This document shows, piece by piece, positions 1-8,448 of a stretch of DNA of 64,000 nt. Location of the stretch: the NCBI GenBank assembly GCA_034669965.1, contig JAXMOK010000013.1, positions 1 to 64,000 on the forward strand. Direction: 5' to 3'. The stretch is from HXMU1420-13 sp034669965 (lineage in GTDB: Bacteria; Bacteroidota; Rhodothermia; Balneolales; Balneolaceae). A program made the translations under genes and the position numbers. Numbering within the stretch: the stretch's first letter is position 1; each line of letters opens with the position of its first letter. The notes under the pieces were generated by a model that was given only the letters and a program-made list of their open reading frames with translations, was not told the DNA's origin and ran no database searches.

Positions 1-378
1 GGAGGTGCAGAAAAAGGCATGGCTTCGGCTGATCGGGTAATTCCCGCTGATATTTCGCCGGAGTTAACGGATACCATCCGCAGTATGGCGGTTCATACCT
101 TCAAAACGTTTGATGCTTCCGGCGTTGCCCGACTCGATTTTTTGGTTAATGCCGAAACTGAAGAAGTCTATTTTAACGAAATTAACACCATTCCCGGCTC
201 TTTCTCTTTCTACTTGTGGGATAAATCTGATTTGAGCTTCGCTGATCTAGTTAAAGAGCTCATCGAAATAGCGTTGCAAAAACATCAGGCAAAAAACGGA
301 CGAATCCGAAGCTATGAAACCAACTTATTGAGCGAAAAAGCTGCAAAAGGCATCAAAGGGCTCAAAGGCACCAAATAA
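1..378 (+). CDS. ddl: D-alanine--D-alanine ligase, C-terminal part (cut by window edge)
   Basis: The reading frame is open from base 1, so the gene starts outside the window and only about 125 C-terminal residues are seen. The visible part begins GGAEKGM and contains ARLDFLV and the metal-binding stretch FNEINTIPGS, typical of the end of the ATP-grasp domain of Ddl. The enzyme joins two D-alanines in the cytoplasm for the peptidoglycan stem peptide. The lysine-rich last 20 residues look like a variable tail. nadK follows 1 nt after the stop, suggesting co-transcription. The family call is firm from the EINTIPG motif; exact length cannot be judged. Confidence 0.88.
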   Translation, partial: GGAEKGMASADRVIPADISPELTDTIRSMAVHTFKTFDASGVARLDFLVNAETEEVYFNEINTIPGSFSFYLWDKSDLSFADLVKELIEIALQKHQAKNGRIRSYETNLLSEKAAKGIKGLKGTK

Positions 379-379
379 A

Positions 380-1270
380 ATGAAAGCCACTACCTTAAAT
401 ATCGGGGTGATTGCCAATCCACGGAAATACGAAGTGAAGTCGGTGTTTAAGACAGCGCTAAAGTGGGCGGAATCGAAAAAAGTAACGCTCTTTGTTTCGA
501 AGTCGATTTGTGAGCTTTTAAAACCAAAGAAATCGGCCAATCTTATTCTCACCGAAAGTGATGAAGACACCATTCAGCAGGCCGATATTTTAGTGGTGAT
601 GGGCGGTGATGGCACCATTTTGTACACAGCACGAATTTCTAAAAACAATCCTAAGCCTGTGCTCGGGGTAAACAGTGGCCGCTTAGGGTTTATGACAAAC
701 ACCCAAAATGAAGATTTGGTTGAAGCGCTAGAACTTGTGCGAATGGGGAATTATAAACTGGATCGGCGCCATTTTTTGAAAGCTTCTACCAGTTTTGGCA
801 AAGAATTTTACGCCCTCAACGAGTTTTTATTTACCCGAAACGACTCCACATCGATGATCAATATCTCTGCGGAGTACGACGGGAACCCTATCAATACTTA
901 CTGGGCAGATGGATTGTTGGTAGCATCGCCAACAGGATCAACAGCCTATAATTTATCCTCTGGTGGTCCGATAGTGGCTCCGGGATCCGGCGTGATTTTA
1001 CTCACCCCAATCAATCCACATACCTTAACAACTCGTCCGCTTGTGGTTAGTGCCGATAAAGCGCTCACTATCAAGGTGGATCCCCAGCCAAGCAACATCC
1101 TTTTTTCTTACGATGGTGTGGTGGATGAAATTCAAGAGCTGCCTTTTTCGGTAGAGATTAGTAAGTCTAAACTAGCCTTTCCATTGATTCAATTACCAGA
1201 TCAGAATTATTTCGATACCCTTCGCAAAAAACTGATGTGGGGACAAGATTCGAGAAGAATTAAGAATTAG
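380..1270 (+). CDS. nadK: NAD kinase
   Basis: A 296-residue protein, a normal length for bacterial NadK, which phosphorylates NAD to NADP in the cytoplasm. The diagnostic GGDGT motif is at residues 75-79, followed by GVNSGRLGF (about 96-104), the NE pair at 147-148, and the DG and TGSTAY substrate-binding stretch at 177-190. The start ATG lies 1 nt after the preceding ligase stop, so translation is probably coupled to it. A 16-bp inverted repeat lies just downstream and may end the transcript. Nothing is missing from the catalytic set. Confidence 0.95.
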   Translation: MKATTLNIGVIANPRKYEVKSVFKTALKWAESKKVTLFVSKSICELLKPKKSANLILTESDEDTIQQADILVVMGGDGTILYTARISKNNPKPVLGVNSGRLGFMTNTQNEDLVEALELVRMGNYKLDRRHFLKASTSFGKEFYALNEFLFTRNDSTSMINISAEYDGNPINTYWADGLLVASPTGSTAYNLSSGGPIVAPGSGVILLTPINPHTLTTRPLVVSADKALTIKVDPQPSNILFSYDGVVDEIQELPFSVEISKSKLAFPLIQLPDQNYFDTLRKKLMWGQDSRRIKN

Positions 1271-1277
1271 AGAACAA

Positions 1278-1330
1278 AGAATGTAGAATACAGAAGCAAG
1301 AATTCTTCTACATTCTGTATTCTACATTCT
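1278..1330. repeat. Inverted 'AGAATGTAGAATACAG' repeat, possible terminator or solo word repeat
   Basis: A perfect 16-bp inverted repeat: left arm 1278-1293, right arm 1315-1330, with a 21-nt loop that itself holds another TTCTACATT copy. It starts 8 nt after the nadK stop. The arms are built from the short words GTAGAA and ATACAG, like the intergenic repeats around 52-58 kb. No T-run follows, so a classical intrinsic terminator is not clear. Confidence 0.6.
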
Positions 1331-1405
1331 ATATCTTCATATTAGAAACACAAAAGCGGAATAGCTTTAACTCGAATTTCAAATTTAACACACAAACATA
1401 GTTTC

Positions 1406-2362
1406 ATGAAAGTAACAGTAGTAGGTGCCGGAGGTAATGTTGGGTCTACCGTAGCATTAAGCGTAGCCCGAAGAGATTTTGCAAAAGAAGTGATCGCTTT
1501 AGATTTAGAGCGAAAAGATGGCGAAAAAACCTTTTATCCTTCAAAAGGACGCGCTTTAGATCAATGGCAGGTTTCTCCAATCGATTTATTTGATACTCGT
1601 GTAAAAGGTACTACCGATTACGCCGATACTGCAAACTCCGACATTTGTGTGATTACAGCCGGTGTTCCACGTCGCCCGGGCATGAGCCGCGACGACCTGC
1701 TTTCTATCAATGCGAATATTGTTGAGAGCGTTACTAAAGAGCTGGTAAAATACTCACCCGAAACTATCATCATCGTTGTTTCTAACCCATTGGATGTGAT
1801 GGTTCAGGTTGCAAAAGATGCATCCGGACTACCTTACGAAAAAGTAATGGGAATGGCCGGTATTTTGGATACAGCGCGCTATCGTGCATTTATCGCAGCA
1901 GAAATTGATGCTTCACCAAAAGACATTCAAGCTATGTTGATGGGTGGCCACGGCGATACGATGGTTCCACTTCCAAGATTTACTACTGTTTCGGGATTAC
2001 CAATCTCTCACTTCATTTCTGATGAGCGATTGGAAGAAATTGTAAACAGAGCTAAGAAAGGTGGCGGCGAGCTTGTTGGCTTGATGGGAACATCCGCATG
2101 GTATGCACCCGGTACTGCAGCAGCACAAATGGTGGAAGCAATATTATTGGATCAAAACCGTATTTTCCCGGTATGTGCGCATCTAGACGGTCAGTACGGT
2201 ATCGATGACTTGTACATTGGTGTTCCGGTTAAACTGGGCAAAGGCGGCATCAAAGAAGTAATTGAAGTTGCACTTACCGATGATGAGCAAGAACTTCTAA
2301 ACAATTCTGCGAATCACGTTCGCGGAACATTAGATGCTTTCAAAGCGCTAATGAATAAATAA
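1406..2362 (+). CDS. mdh: Malate dehydrogenase (NAD-dependent)
   Basis: A 318-residue LDH/MDH-fold enzyme that interconverts malate and oxaloacetate in the TCA cycle. The Rossmann motif GAGGNVG is at residues 7-13 and the NAD-selecting Asp is D33. Substrate-binding arginines lie in GVPRRPGMSR (about 86-95), and the catalytic pair is D155 and H182 (in GGHGD). The arginine-rich GVPRRPGM loop fits malate rather than lactate as substrate. The region around residues 36-52 is slightly longer than in most MDHs. The gene is monocistronic: an intrinsic terminator follows at 2405. Confidence 0.94.
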   Translation: MKVTVVGAGGNVGSTVALSVARRDFAKEVIALDLERKDGEKTFYPSKGRALDQWQVSPIDLFDTRVKGTTDYADTANSDICVITAGVPRRPGMSRDDLLSINANIVESVTKELVKYSPETIIIVVSNPLDVMVQVAKDASGLPYEKVMGMAGILDTARYRAFIAAEIDASPKDIQAMLMGGHGDTMVPLPRFTTVSGLPISHFISDERLEEIVNRAKKGGGELVGLMGTSAWYAPGTAAAQMVEAILLDQNRIFPVCAHLDGQYGIDDLYIGVPVKLGKGGIKEVIEVALTDDEQELLNNSANHVRGTLDAFKALMNK

Positions 2363-2404
2363 AAAGTAAACAACGAGGACTAAGGTCTTCACTACTTGCA
2401 TTTT

Positions 2405-2437
2405 AATCCCTCGTATCTCTGATGCGGGGGATTTTTT
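2405..2437 (+). terminator. Intrinsic terminator after mdh
   Basis: An 11-bp stem with three G-T pairs (2405-2415 with 2423-2433), a 7-nt loop, and a run of six T at 2432-2437. It lies 43 nt after the mdh stop. Confidence 0.8.
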
Positions 2438-2480
2438 ATATCGCATATTGCATCTACTTGTACAATTGTTAAATTAACAT

Positions 2481-2879
2481 ATGGAAATTGTCATCGATAC
2501 ATCTGCAATATTAGCTGTTCTATTAAACGAGAGTGCTAAAGATCAAATTCTAAGCAAAACAGTTGGCTGTACATTGATATCGCCATTTAGTATTGATGCG
2601 GAAATTGGAAATGCATTTTCAGCGATGTTCAAACGTAAAAGAATAAGTTTCGAAATGGCTTGTGAAGCTATCAAACAATTCGAAATAATTCCTATACGAA
2701 AAATGAATCTCGATCTTACTGAATCTCTAAAACTATGTGAAGAGAAAAATATTTACGCTTATGATGCTTACATGCTTCAATGCTCTCTTAGCTTTAGCAA
2801 ACCACTATTAAGCTTAGATAAAACATTAACAGAAGTAGCTAGGCAATTAAAGATTAAAATTATCGAGTTAGAATCATGA
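2481..2879 (+). CDS. PIN-domain ribonuclease toxin, VapC type
   Basis: A 132-residue PIN-fold protein. The four acidic metal-binding positions are visible: D6 in VIDTSA, E41, D95 in YAYDAY and D113 in SLDKT. PIN toxins of VapBC modules cleave tRNA or rRNA. The gene overlaps the downstream antitoxin by 4 nt (ATGA), so the order is toxin first, the reverse of most vapBC operons. Base composition is more AT-rich than mdh or the oxidoreductase on either side, suggesting an acquired cassette. The target RNA cannot be predicted. Confidence 0.85.
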   Translation: MEIVIDTSAILAVLLNESAKDQILSKTVGCTLISPFSIDAEIGNAFSAMFKRKRISFEMACEAIKQFEIIPIRKMNLDLTESLKLCEEKNIYAYDAYMLQCSLSFSKPLLSLDKTLTEVARQLKIKIIELES

Positions 2880-3100
2880 AAGTATATACCTACTCCCAAG
2901 CCCGCCAAAATTTGTCCAAGATACTCGATGAGGCGAAATCAGATGGAGAAGTCATCATCAAAAGAAGAGATGGAAACACCTTTACATTAAAACCTATTTC
3001 TCAAGATTCCTCTCCTTTAGAGGTAACAGGTGTGGAATCTGATTTAACTGTTGAAGAACTCAATGAGATAGTTCGGGAAGGAAGAGAGCGCTATTTGTAA
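2876..3100 (+). CDS. Antitoxin of Phd/YefM type
   Basis: A 74-residue protein whose first half (YSQARQNLSKILDEA, then VIIKRRDG) matches the Phd/YefM DNA-binding fold. The acidic second half (about 50-74, EELNEIVREG) would wrap the toxin. It overlaps the PIN gene by 4 nt, so the two are translationally coupled. By analogy it neutralises the PIN toxin and represses its own operon. No clear operator palindrome was seen upstream of 2481. The family call rests on pattern rather than any single catalytic residue. Confidence 0.8.
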   Translation: MKVYTYSQARQNLSKILDEAKSDGEVIIKRRDGNTFTLKPISQDSSPLEVTGVESDLTVEELNEIVREGRERYL

Positions 3101-3109
3101 TTCTACTTT

Positions 3110-4090
3110 ATGAAAACAATCAAATGGGGAATAATCGGTTGTGGCGCTGTTTGTGAAATGAAAAGCGGACCGGGGTTTCAAAAAGCAGAAAACTCTGAAT
3201 TGGTGGCCGTTATGCGTCGAGATGCCGAAAAAGCTAAAGATTTTGCCGATCGGCACGGGGTTCCAGCTTGGTATTCCGATGCACATGAACTGATTAACGA
3301 TCCCGAAGTGAATGCGATTTACATCGCAACGCCCCCTAAATTTCATTTAGAGTACGTTAAACTTGCAGCACCATCCGGTAAACCTATCTACGTTGAAAAG
3401 CCGATGTGCAGAACCTATGCCGAATGTCTGGAGATGATCGAAATTTGTGAATCGGCCGGAGTCCCGTTGTTTGTTGCCTATTATCGGCGGCGACTTCCTT
3501 ACTTCCTGAAAGTGAAATCCATTCTCGATTCCGGGGTGATTGGCACGCCAACTAGTTTGAACCTGGAATTGTATAAATCCCCCAAACCAAACGACGATAA
3601 TCCAGCTCAAAACTGGAGAGTGAATCCCGACATCTCCGGCGGTGGATACTTTCATGATTTGGCTTCGCATCAGATTGATTTGCTCGAATTTCTGTTCGGT
3701 GAGATTGCTTCTGCTTCGGGCTCATCGAATTCTTCCTTACTTGATAATCCTGCTGAGGATGTTGTAACCGTAACTTTTCAATTTACATCCGGGTTGGTCG
3801 GTACCGGAAATTGGAACTTCACCGTTTTATATGAACAATTTAAAGATGAAGTGTTAATTCAAGGCACCAAAGGCAGCATACGATTTGGATTTTTTAATGG
3901 CGATATCCCAATTATCATAGAAACCAATTCGGGTAACAAAGAATACCAAGTCCCTTATCCACCCCATGTGCAGCAACCGTTAATCCAATCTATTGTGGAT
4001 GAACTTAGAGGTGAAGGAGTTTGCCCAAGTAGTGGCAAAAGTGCCTCCCGAGCTAATTGGGTGATGGATCAGGTTTTGGGAAGGATATAA
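3110..4090 (+). CDS. Gfo/Idh/MocA-family NAD(P)-dependent oxidoreductase
   Basis: A 326-residue cytoplasmic dehydrogenase. The N-terminal Rossmann fold carries GIIGCGAV (7-14) and the family hallmark EKP at residues 96-98, followed by the C-terminal alpha/beta domain with HDLASHQID. Members oxidise or reduce sugars, inositols or related polyols; the substrate cannot be read from the sequence. It lies 9 nt after the antitoxin stop but is unlikely to be functionally linked to it. A 20-bp palindrome follows and probably ends the transcript. Confidence 0.88.
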   Translation: MKTIKWGIIGCGAVCEMKSGPGFQKAENSELVAVMRRDAEKAKDFADRHGVPAWYSDAHELINDPEVNAIYIATPPKFHLEYVKLAAPSGKPIYVEKPMCRTYAECLEMIEICESAGVPLFVAYYRRRLPYFLKVKSILDSGVIGTPTSLNLELYKSPKPNDDNPAQNWRVNPDISGGGYFHDLASHQIDLLEFLFGEIASASGSSNSSLLDNPAEDVVTVTFQFTSGLVGTGNWNFTVLYEQFKDEVLIQGTKGSIRFGFFNGDIPIIIETNSGNKEYQVPYPPHVQQPLIQSIVDELRGEGVCPSSGKSASRANWVMDQVLGRI

Positions 4091-4108
4091 AGGTTTCGAT
4101 AACAAAAG

Positions 4109-4128
4109 GGCCAATTCATGAATTGGCC
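4109..4128. terminator. Palindrome, possible bidirectional terminator
   Basis: A perfect 20-bp palindrome starting GGCCAATTC lies 19 nt after the oxidoreductase stop and 53 nt past the end of the convergent minus-strand gene. On the minus strand it is followed by a short T-rich stretch (CTTTTGTT); on the plus strand only CTT follows. Confidence 0.5.
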
Positions 4129-4180
4129 TTACGATTATTACAAGAAAGACCTTTTCGAAAATTAGCCCTAGGTTCAAGAA

Positions 4181-4705
4181 TTAACTCTTGTCTCTTAGTT
4201 TATCCAAATACTTTCTTGAGTTGTCACAGAAATAGATTTCATTATCACTACTTTCTAAGAAACATAATATTTCGTCTAAATTTGTGATTGATGAGCCAAT
4301 ACTCACTGGCAATGCAGCATCTTCGAAATATAGATTAAAAGTATGAAAAGGAAGATTGTTAGATTTAAACTTTATTATAGTACTCAACTTATCTAAAGGG
4401 TAGCACTTAGTTGAATTGAAAATTCCTAGTGGCCACGGCCATCCTATTCGCTTCTCTATGTATTTTTCGGTTATTATAAATCTGAAATAAAAGATATTTA
4501 TTAATATTAATAATACAATGTAACTCGAAAATACTACCGCAAGAAAGCCCACATACTTAGTGTAATAACTTGGCTCCTTAAATATAGTTAGCCCAAATGC
4601 GAAACAAAAAACCATGATAAACATGATCAGAATAGCGTTGGGTTTCTTCAATCTAGAGATTATCAAGATTTCTCTATCATCGTAAAGTTTATTCTCAATG
4701 CCCAC
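4181..4705 (-). CDS. Hypothetical two-helix membrane protein
   Basis: A 174-residue protein not recognised as a named family. Two hydrophobic segments, roughly residues 25-43 (AILIMFIMVFCFAFGL region) and 50-75, are separated by a short loop. A soluble part from about residue 80 to the end has the alternating pattern of a bacterial PH-like domain (RFIITEKYIEKRIGW), as in some YdbT/bPH-type proteins; that is a weak inference. Its start overlaps the end of the NYN gene by 11 nt, so it is the last gene of that operon. It is noticeably AT-rich compared with its neighbours, which suggests transfer. Confidence 0.6.
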   Translation of the reverse strand: MGIENKLYDDREILIISRLKKPNAILIMFIMVFCFAFGLTIFKEPSYYTKYVGFLAVVFSSYIVLLILINIFYFRFIITEKYIEKRIGWPWPLGIFNSTKCYPLDKLSTIIKFKSNNLPFHTFNLYFEDAALPVSIGSSITNLDEILCFLESSDNEIYFCDNSRKYLDKLRDKS

Positions 4706-5501
4706 TAACTAACACGATATTTTCGGCTACTAAGCCTTTATCATTTTCAATAATATCGAACTCAAAAACATAGTCACGATTTGGTAAGTGATTCATCTCT
4801 AAACCTTCTTCGAATTGAGATATGTGTGCAAACACTGTTTTGAATGGAGAGTCATCATCGCGGGAATCGGTTACCCACAAATGATCGCTGAATTCTGTTA
4901 AAAATCGCATGAACCCATACCCATCATGGGTAGAAAAATCGTAACAAATGCCTCGAACTCTTGATCCGGGTTTGCCCCAAGCGTAAGGCGTATCAACAGG
5001 AAGTAACCCGGGAATTAAATAGCCGGAGACATACGAATCGGCCGACTTTTTTAATGCCATGGAAACATGTTCAAAACCGATCACTTCTACTTTACAGCCT
5101 TTATTTTGGAGTGCATTCACTACACTTACATAACTTCCATTGCTGGTAAGTAGCACAATTTTATCCAGATACTCAGAATGCACCATCATATCCACCGCCA
5201 TATCCATATCAATGGTCGATTTGGTGATTTTATCGCCTGTTTCGTGGTTATTGTAGGTGATCAACGGGTTTTCCATCACTTTATATTCAAAATCGCGAAG
5301 CATATCGCAAAAGCGTTGGGTCTTTTTTCGGTAATCGTGATCGTTGTTTAATCGATCTTCATCGTAAGAGAGGTACACATTAAGGCGAGAAGCCGCGCCA
5401 CCACATCGGGCAGCAAATTTTCGAAGTACATCATACCTCAACCCATATCCACCGTTCATTGTTACGTTAACGGCATCAACATAAATCCCAATTCGTCCCA
5501 T
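4695..5501 (-). CDS. NYN-domain (LabA/DUF88-like) protein with C-terminal cold-shock-like domain
   Basis: 268 residues. The N-terminal part (1-165) is a NYN/PIN-like nuclease fold: D9 and N12 in YVDAVNV, and an acidic cluster D98/D100/D104. The position where relatives have SGDxDF reads TSNGSY (119-124), so those two acidic residues are lost. The C-terminal part (about 180-268: RGICYDF, GYGFMRF, VFAHISQF, FDIIENDKG) follows the RNP1/RNP2 pattern of a cold-shock OB fold. The inferred role is RNA binding or processing in the cytoplasm; catalytic activity is doubtful. Confidence 0.78.
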   Translation of the reverse strand: MGRIGIYVDAVNVTMNGGYGLRYDVLRKFAARCGGAASRLNVYLSYDEDRLNNDHDYRKKTQRFCDMLRDFEYKVMENPLITYNNHETGDKITKSTIDMDMAVDMMVHSEYLDKIVLLTSNGSYVSVVNALQNKGCKVEVIGFEHVSMALKKSADSYVSGYLIPGLLPVDTPYAWGKPGSRVRGICYDFSTHDGYGFMRFLTEFSDHLWVTDSRDDDSPFKTVFAHISQFEEGLEMNHLPNRDYVFEFDIIENDKGLVAENIVLVSGH

Positions 5502-5520
5502 AATAAATAATAATTTCAGG

Positions 5521-6993
5521 TTAGGCCTGTGAGCGCTTTCCCAGAATGTCTTTTAGGCTCAGCACGCTGATAAATAAAACAGACGCAATAAATAATAGTA
5601 TCGACACGGTAATGTCTGAAAAATTTTGATCAACTAAAAAGTGCTTGCCGAACACTGCTAACGCAGTAATTGTAAGAACTGCAAACGCTTGGAGTTTTTT
5701 GTAAGGGATCTCCATGGCTTTGTTCGAGTAAAAATAGATGAGTAATGCCATGGCAAAATAACTAAGTAATGTTGCTGATGCCGAGCCCATAATGCCGAAT
5801 AATGGAATTAAAATCAGGTTGGCAATAATGGTGATTGTTGCCCCAATTAACGTGATTTGAGCCAGACGCTTAGTTTTATTTTTGATGAAAATTCCGGCCG
5901 AAAAATTCACGTACCATCCCTGAAACCAGTAGGCAAATAACAGAATGGGCACGATGGAAAGTCCCGCCCAATATTCTTCTCCGATTAAAGTAGCATCCAA
6001 AAACGGAATTCGAATAGCCACAATGTGATCTACAAAAAGGGCGACGAACAACACCATAATTGCTGCTGCAAAATTGAACAGAGAAAATGCTTTGGCGAAC
6101 ACTTCAGGTGCGTCTTTTTCGTCGGATTGGCGCATAAAAAATGGTTGCCATGCCATGCGATACATCTGAACGAGCAACAACATAAATACCGCAAGTTTAT
6201 AGCAAGCGTTGTAAATCCCCACTAAATAATCGGCGGAAACACCCGCGCCATAGATGGCTTCGATTGCCTCCGGCGACATCCCTTTAATGAAAAACCGATC
6301 CAGCATTTCGTTGATCACATGCCCGATTCCCGCCGGCACAAAGGGCAATCCAAAAGCCAGGGCTGTAGTGAGGTGTTCTTTATTCCATGCGCCGGAAAAC
6401 TGTTTTATCGTCACTACCCATATTATTACCGCAGTAACAGCTGAGGCAGCAATATTTGAAATAAATACCGCTTCGATGCCGTAATCCAATCCCAAAATAA
6501 GGTAGAAATTCAGCCCAATGTTGATAAGAACATTTCCGGTTTTTAGGGCGGCGAAGGTGAGCGCTTTTCGCACAAAGCGAAGCTCAGCGAAAGGGACAAT
6601 CGAAAGCGTATCAAAGAGTAAGATACCGAGCATCAAAAGGTAAATAGAGCCGGATTCTTCGATGCCCAACAATGGAGAAATCATGGGTTGAACTATCCAC
6701 ATTACCGCTACCAAAATGATGGAACTGCCGAGCAAAAACAATTGAAGGGTTTTGAAATAGCTTTTTGCTTGATCCCGATCTTTGGCATAGCGTAAATACG
6801 CCGACTCCATCCCCATCGTAAAAACAACATTCAAGAATGCGATAGCCGCGTACACTAAACCAACTACCCCGTACGCTTCGGGGTCGAACATTCCCGTATA
6901 CAATGGTACCAGCAAATAATTTATAAACCGGGCAAATACACTGCTGATGCCGTAGATGAGAGTATCGGAAAAGAGTTCGCGGAGTTTACTCAA
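5521..6993 (-). CDS. Polysaccharide flippase (MOP/Wzx-like oligosaccharide exporter)
   Basis: A 490-residue integral membrane protein with about 12-14 hydrophobic helices and no other domain, as in the MOP superfamily (Wzx/RfbX/MATE-like). It starts KLRELFSDTLIYGISSVFARFINYLLVPLYT, split by the first helices, the usual amphipathic entry of this family. Such proteins flip lipid-linked oligosaccharides across the inner membrane. No glycosyltransferase genes are adjacent, so the substrate is unknown. Its start overlaps the end of aroQ by 8 nt, making it the last gene of a HIT-aroQ-flippase operon. Confidence 0.85.
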   Translation of the reverse strand: MSKLRELFSDTLIYGISSVFARFINYLLVPLYTGMFDPEAYGVVGLVYAAIAFLNVVFTMGMESAYLRYAKDRDQAKSYFKTLQLFLLGSSIILVAVMWIVQPMISPLLGIEESGSIYLLMLGILLFDTLSIVPFAELRFVRKALTFAALKTGNVLINIGLNFYLILGLDYGIEAVFISNIAASAVTAVIIWVVTIKQFSGAWNKEHLTTALAFGLPFVPAGIGHVINEMLDRFFIKGMSPEAIEAIYGAGVSADYLVGIYNACYKLAVFMLLLVQMYRMAWQPFFMRQSDEKDAPEVFAKAFSLFNFAAAIMVLFVALFVDHIVAIRIPFLDATLIGEEYWAGLSIVPILLFAYWFQGWYVNFSAGIFIKNKTKRLAQITLIGATITIIANLILIPLFGIMGSASATLLSYFAMALLIYFYSNKAMEIPYKKLQAFAVLTITALAVFGKHFLVDQNFSDITVSILLFIASVLFISVLSLKDILGKRSQA

Positions 6994-7423
6994 AATCGGG
7001 GGTTAATAATTCTGCTGCTTGTATTCCAAGTGCATAACTATGCACGCCAAAGCCTGTGATAATACCGTTCATTACCTCGCCGGTGATGGATTTTTCACGG
7101 TATTCTTCGCGCGCATGGATGTTAGAAATATGCACTTCTACTTTGGGAAAAGTGATGGGTTCCAAAGCATCGCGCAAAGCCACCGAAGTGTGTGTAAACC
7201 CACCAAAATTAGCGATAATGGCTTCGGTTCCATCCTTCATTGCTGCTTGAATTCGGTTAATGAGTTCGCCTTCTACATTGCTCTGAAAGAATTCGAAATC
7301 GTGATCGCTAAAACGTCCTTTCAATCTGTCGTTTAATTCTTCTAAAGTAGTAGCCCCATATACTTCGGGATTTCGAGTACCTAACAAATTCAGGTTCGGT
7401 CCATGCAGTACTAAAATATTCAT
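6986..7423 (-). CDS. aroQ: 3-dehydroquinate dehydratase, type II
   Basis: A 145-residue type II dehydroquinase, the usual length; it removes water from 3-dehydroquinate in the shikimate pathway. It begins NILVLHGPNLNLLG, with the catalytic loop tyrosine Y22 in the EVYG motif. The FTHTSVALRDAL helix and the HISNIHARE stretch carry the catalytic histidine. The usual NPGAYTHTS reads NFGGFTHTS, a conservative variant. It overlaps the HIT gene upstream by 4 nt (ATGA) and the flippase downstream by 8 nt. Confidence 0.94.
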   Translation of the reverse strand: MNILVLHGPNLNLLGTRNPEVYGATTLEELNDRLKGRFSDHDFEFFQSNVEGELINRIQAAMKDGTEAIIANFGGFTHTSVALRDALEPITFPKVEVHISNIHAREEYREKSITGEVMNGIITGFGVHSYALGIQAAELLTPDFE

Positions 7424-7818
7424 AGTTCTATCGCTTTACTGATGAGTTCTGCCACTTCTTGCATTCGCTCTTTCGAGATTTCTGTCTTACGACCTAAGCC
7501 CATTGGTTGGCCTTCGTAATGAATCGGAACCAGATGAACATGCGCATGCGGCACTTCCATCCCTTCCACAATTACACCCGTTCGGATACAGCCCAATGCC
7601 TTATCGATTCCCAATGCCACTTTTTTTGAAAATGAAATAAGCCCCGTTAAAGTTTCGTCATCCAAATCGAATAGATAATCGATTTCTTTTTTGGGGATAA
7701 CCAGTGTGTGGCCTTCGGCAACCGGATTGATATCTAAAAAAGAAAAATAATGCTCATCTTCGGCTATTTTATAGCAGGGAATTTCGCCGTTTATAATTTT
7801 TGAGAATACAGAAGCCAT
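7420..7818 (-). CDS. HIT-family nucleotide hydrolase/transferase (HinT-like)
   Basis: A 132-residue histidine-triad protein; the catalytic HAHVHLVP motif is at residues 91-98 with H91, H93 and H95. The N-terminal FSKIINGEIP and the helix after LVIPKK are typical of the HinT/PKCI branch, which hydrolyses adenosine phosphoramidates and related AMP conjugates. The C-terminus is longer than in minimal HinT by a GRKTEIS-containing loop and helix. It is first gene of the HIT-aroQ-flippase operon, divergent from the thioredoxin-like gene, with about 65 nt between. Confidence 0.9.
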   Translation of the reverse strand: MASVFSKIINGEIPCYKIAEDEHYFSFLDINPVAEGHTLVIPKKEIDYLFDLDDETLTGLISFSKKVALGIDKALGCIRTGVIVEGMEVPHAHVHLVPIHYEGQPMGLGRKTEISKERMQEVAELISKAIEL

Positions 7819-7883
7819 AATTATCGTTCTTTAGTACTTTTACCCGAAGATACTATGCACACATCAATTTCTCTCATCCGATT

Positions 7884-8372
7884 ATGATAAAAACTTTCGC
7901 GTTTTTCGCATTCACTTTAATAGCTCCATTTACTTTTGTTCAAGCACAGAACTCTCAAATTTTAGGCACAATAACCGCCGAAGAATTGAGAAGTAGCAAT
8001 CGAATTTTTGATATTTACACAAATCGCTTTCAACCAGACAGTATAGCGGTACAATTTTTTAATGATTTAAAAGTCCCAATCGACATAAAAATACTGTTCG
8101 GAACTTGGTGCCATGATAGTAAAAGAGAGGTTCCTGCCTTTATAAAAACCATGGAAATGGTAGAAAATGAGTTAGTCACTTATGAGTTGATTGGTGTAAG
8201 TCGAAAAAAATCAGAGCCTGAAAATCGAAATGAACTTTACAATTTGCAGTATACGCCAACTTTTATCATTTTCTCGGCAGAAAAAGAAATTGGAAGGATG
8301 GTTGAAGAATCAACCGAGAGTATTGAAAAAGACCTCGTTGAGATAATCAAATCCGGCATAAATCAGGACTGA
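7884..8372 (+). CDS. Exported thioredoxin-fold protein with single cysteine
   Basis: 162 residues. A signal peptide covers about residues 1-21 (hydrophobic, ending VQAQ). The thioredoxin-like core has the motif LFGTWCHDSKREVP at 71-84, where the usual CxxC reads C76-H-D-S, leaving one cysteine. A cis-proline-like YTPTFIIF follows. The protein is probably periplasmic or lipid-bilayer-facing. With one cysteine it cannot be a normal disulfide oxidoreductase, but could bind or isomerise. It is monocistronic, ahead of the tRNA-Lys gene. Confidence 0.72.
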   Translation: MIKTFAFFAFTLIAPFTFVQAQNSQILGTITAEELRSSNRIFDIYTNRFQPDSIAVQFFNDLKVPIDIKILFGTWCHDSKREVPAFIKTMEMVENELVTYELIGVSRKKSEPENRNELYNLQYTPTFIIFSAEKEIGRMVEESTESIEKDLVEIIKSGINQD

Positions 8373-8404
8373 CAGAATTTTTTGGTCTTTTTTTGATCTT
8401 TACG

Positions 8405-8436
8405 TTGAAAAAAAGTGACTAAAAGCCTTATCTTTG
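8405..8436 (+). promoter_or_regulatory. Bacteroidota-type promoter for tRNA-Lys
   Basis: TTG at 8405-8407, a 21-nt spacer, and TATCTTTG at 8429-8436 match the TTTG / TAnnTTTG promoter of Bacteroidota sigma-A. The -7 box ends 12 nt before the mature tRNA 5' end, so the leader would be very short. Confidence 0.75.
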
Positions 8437-8448
8437 AAGTCTGTGATC

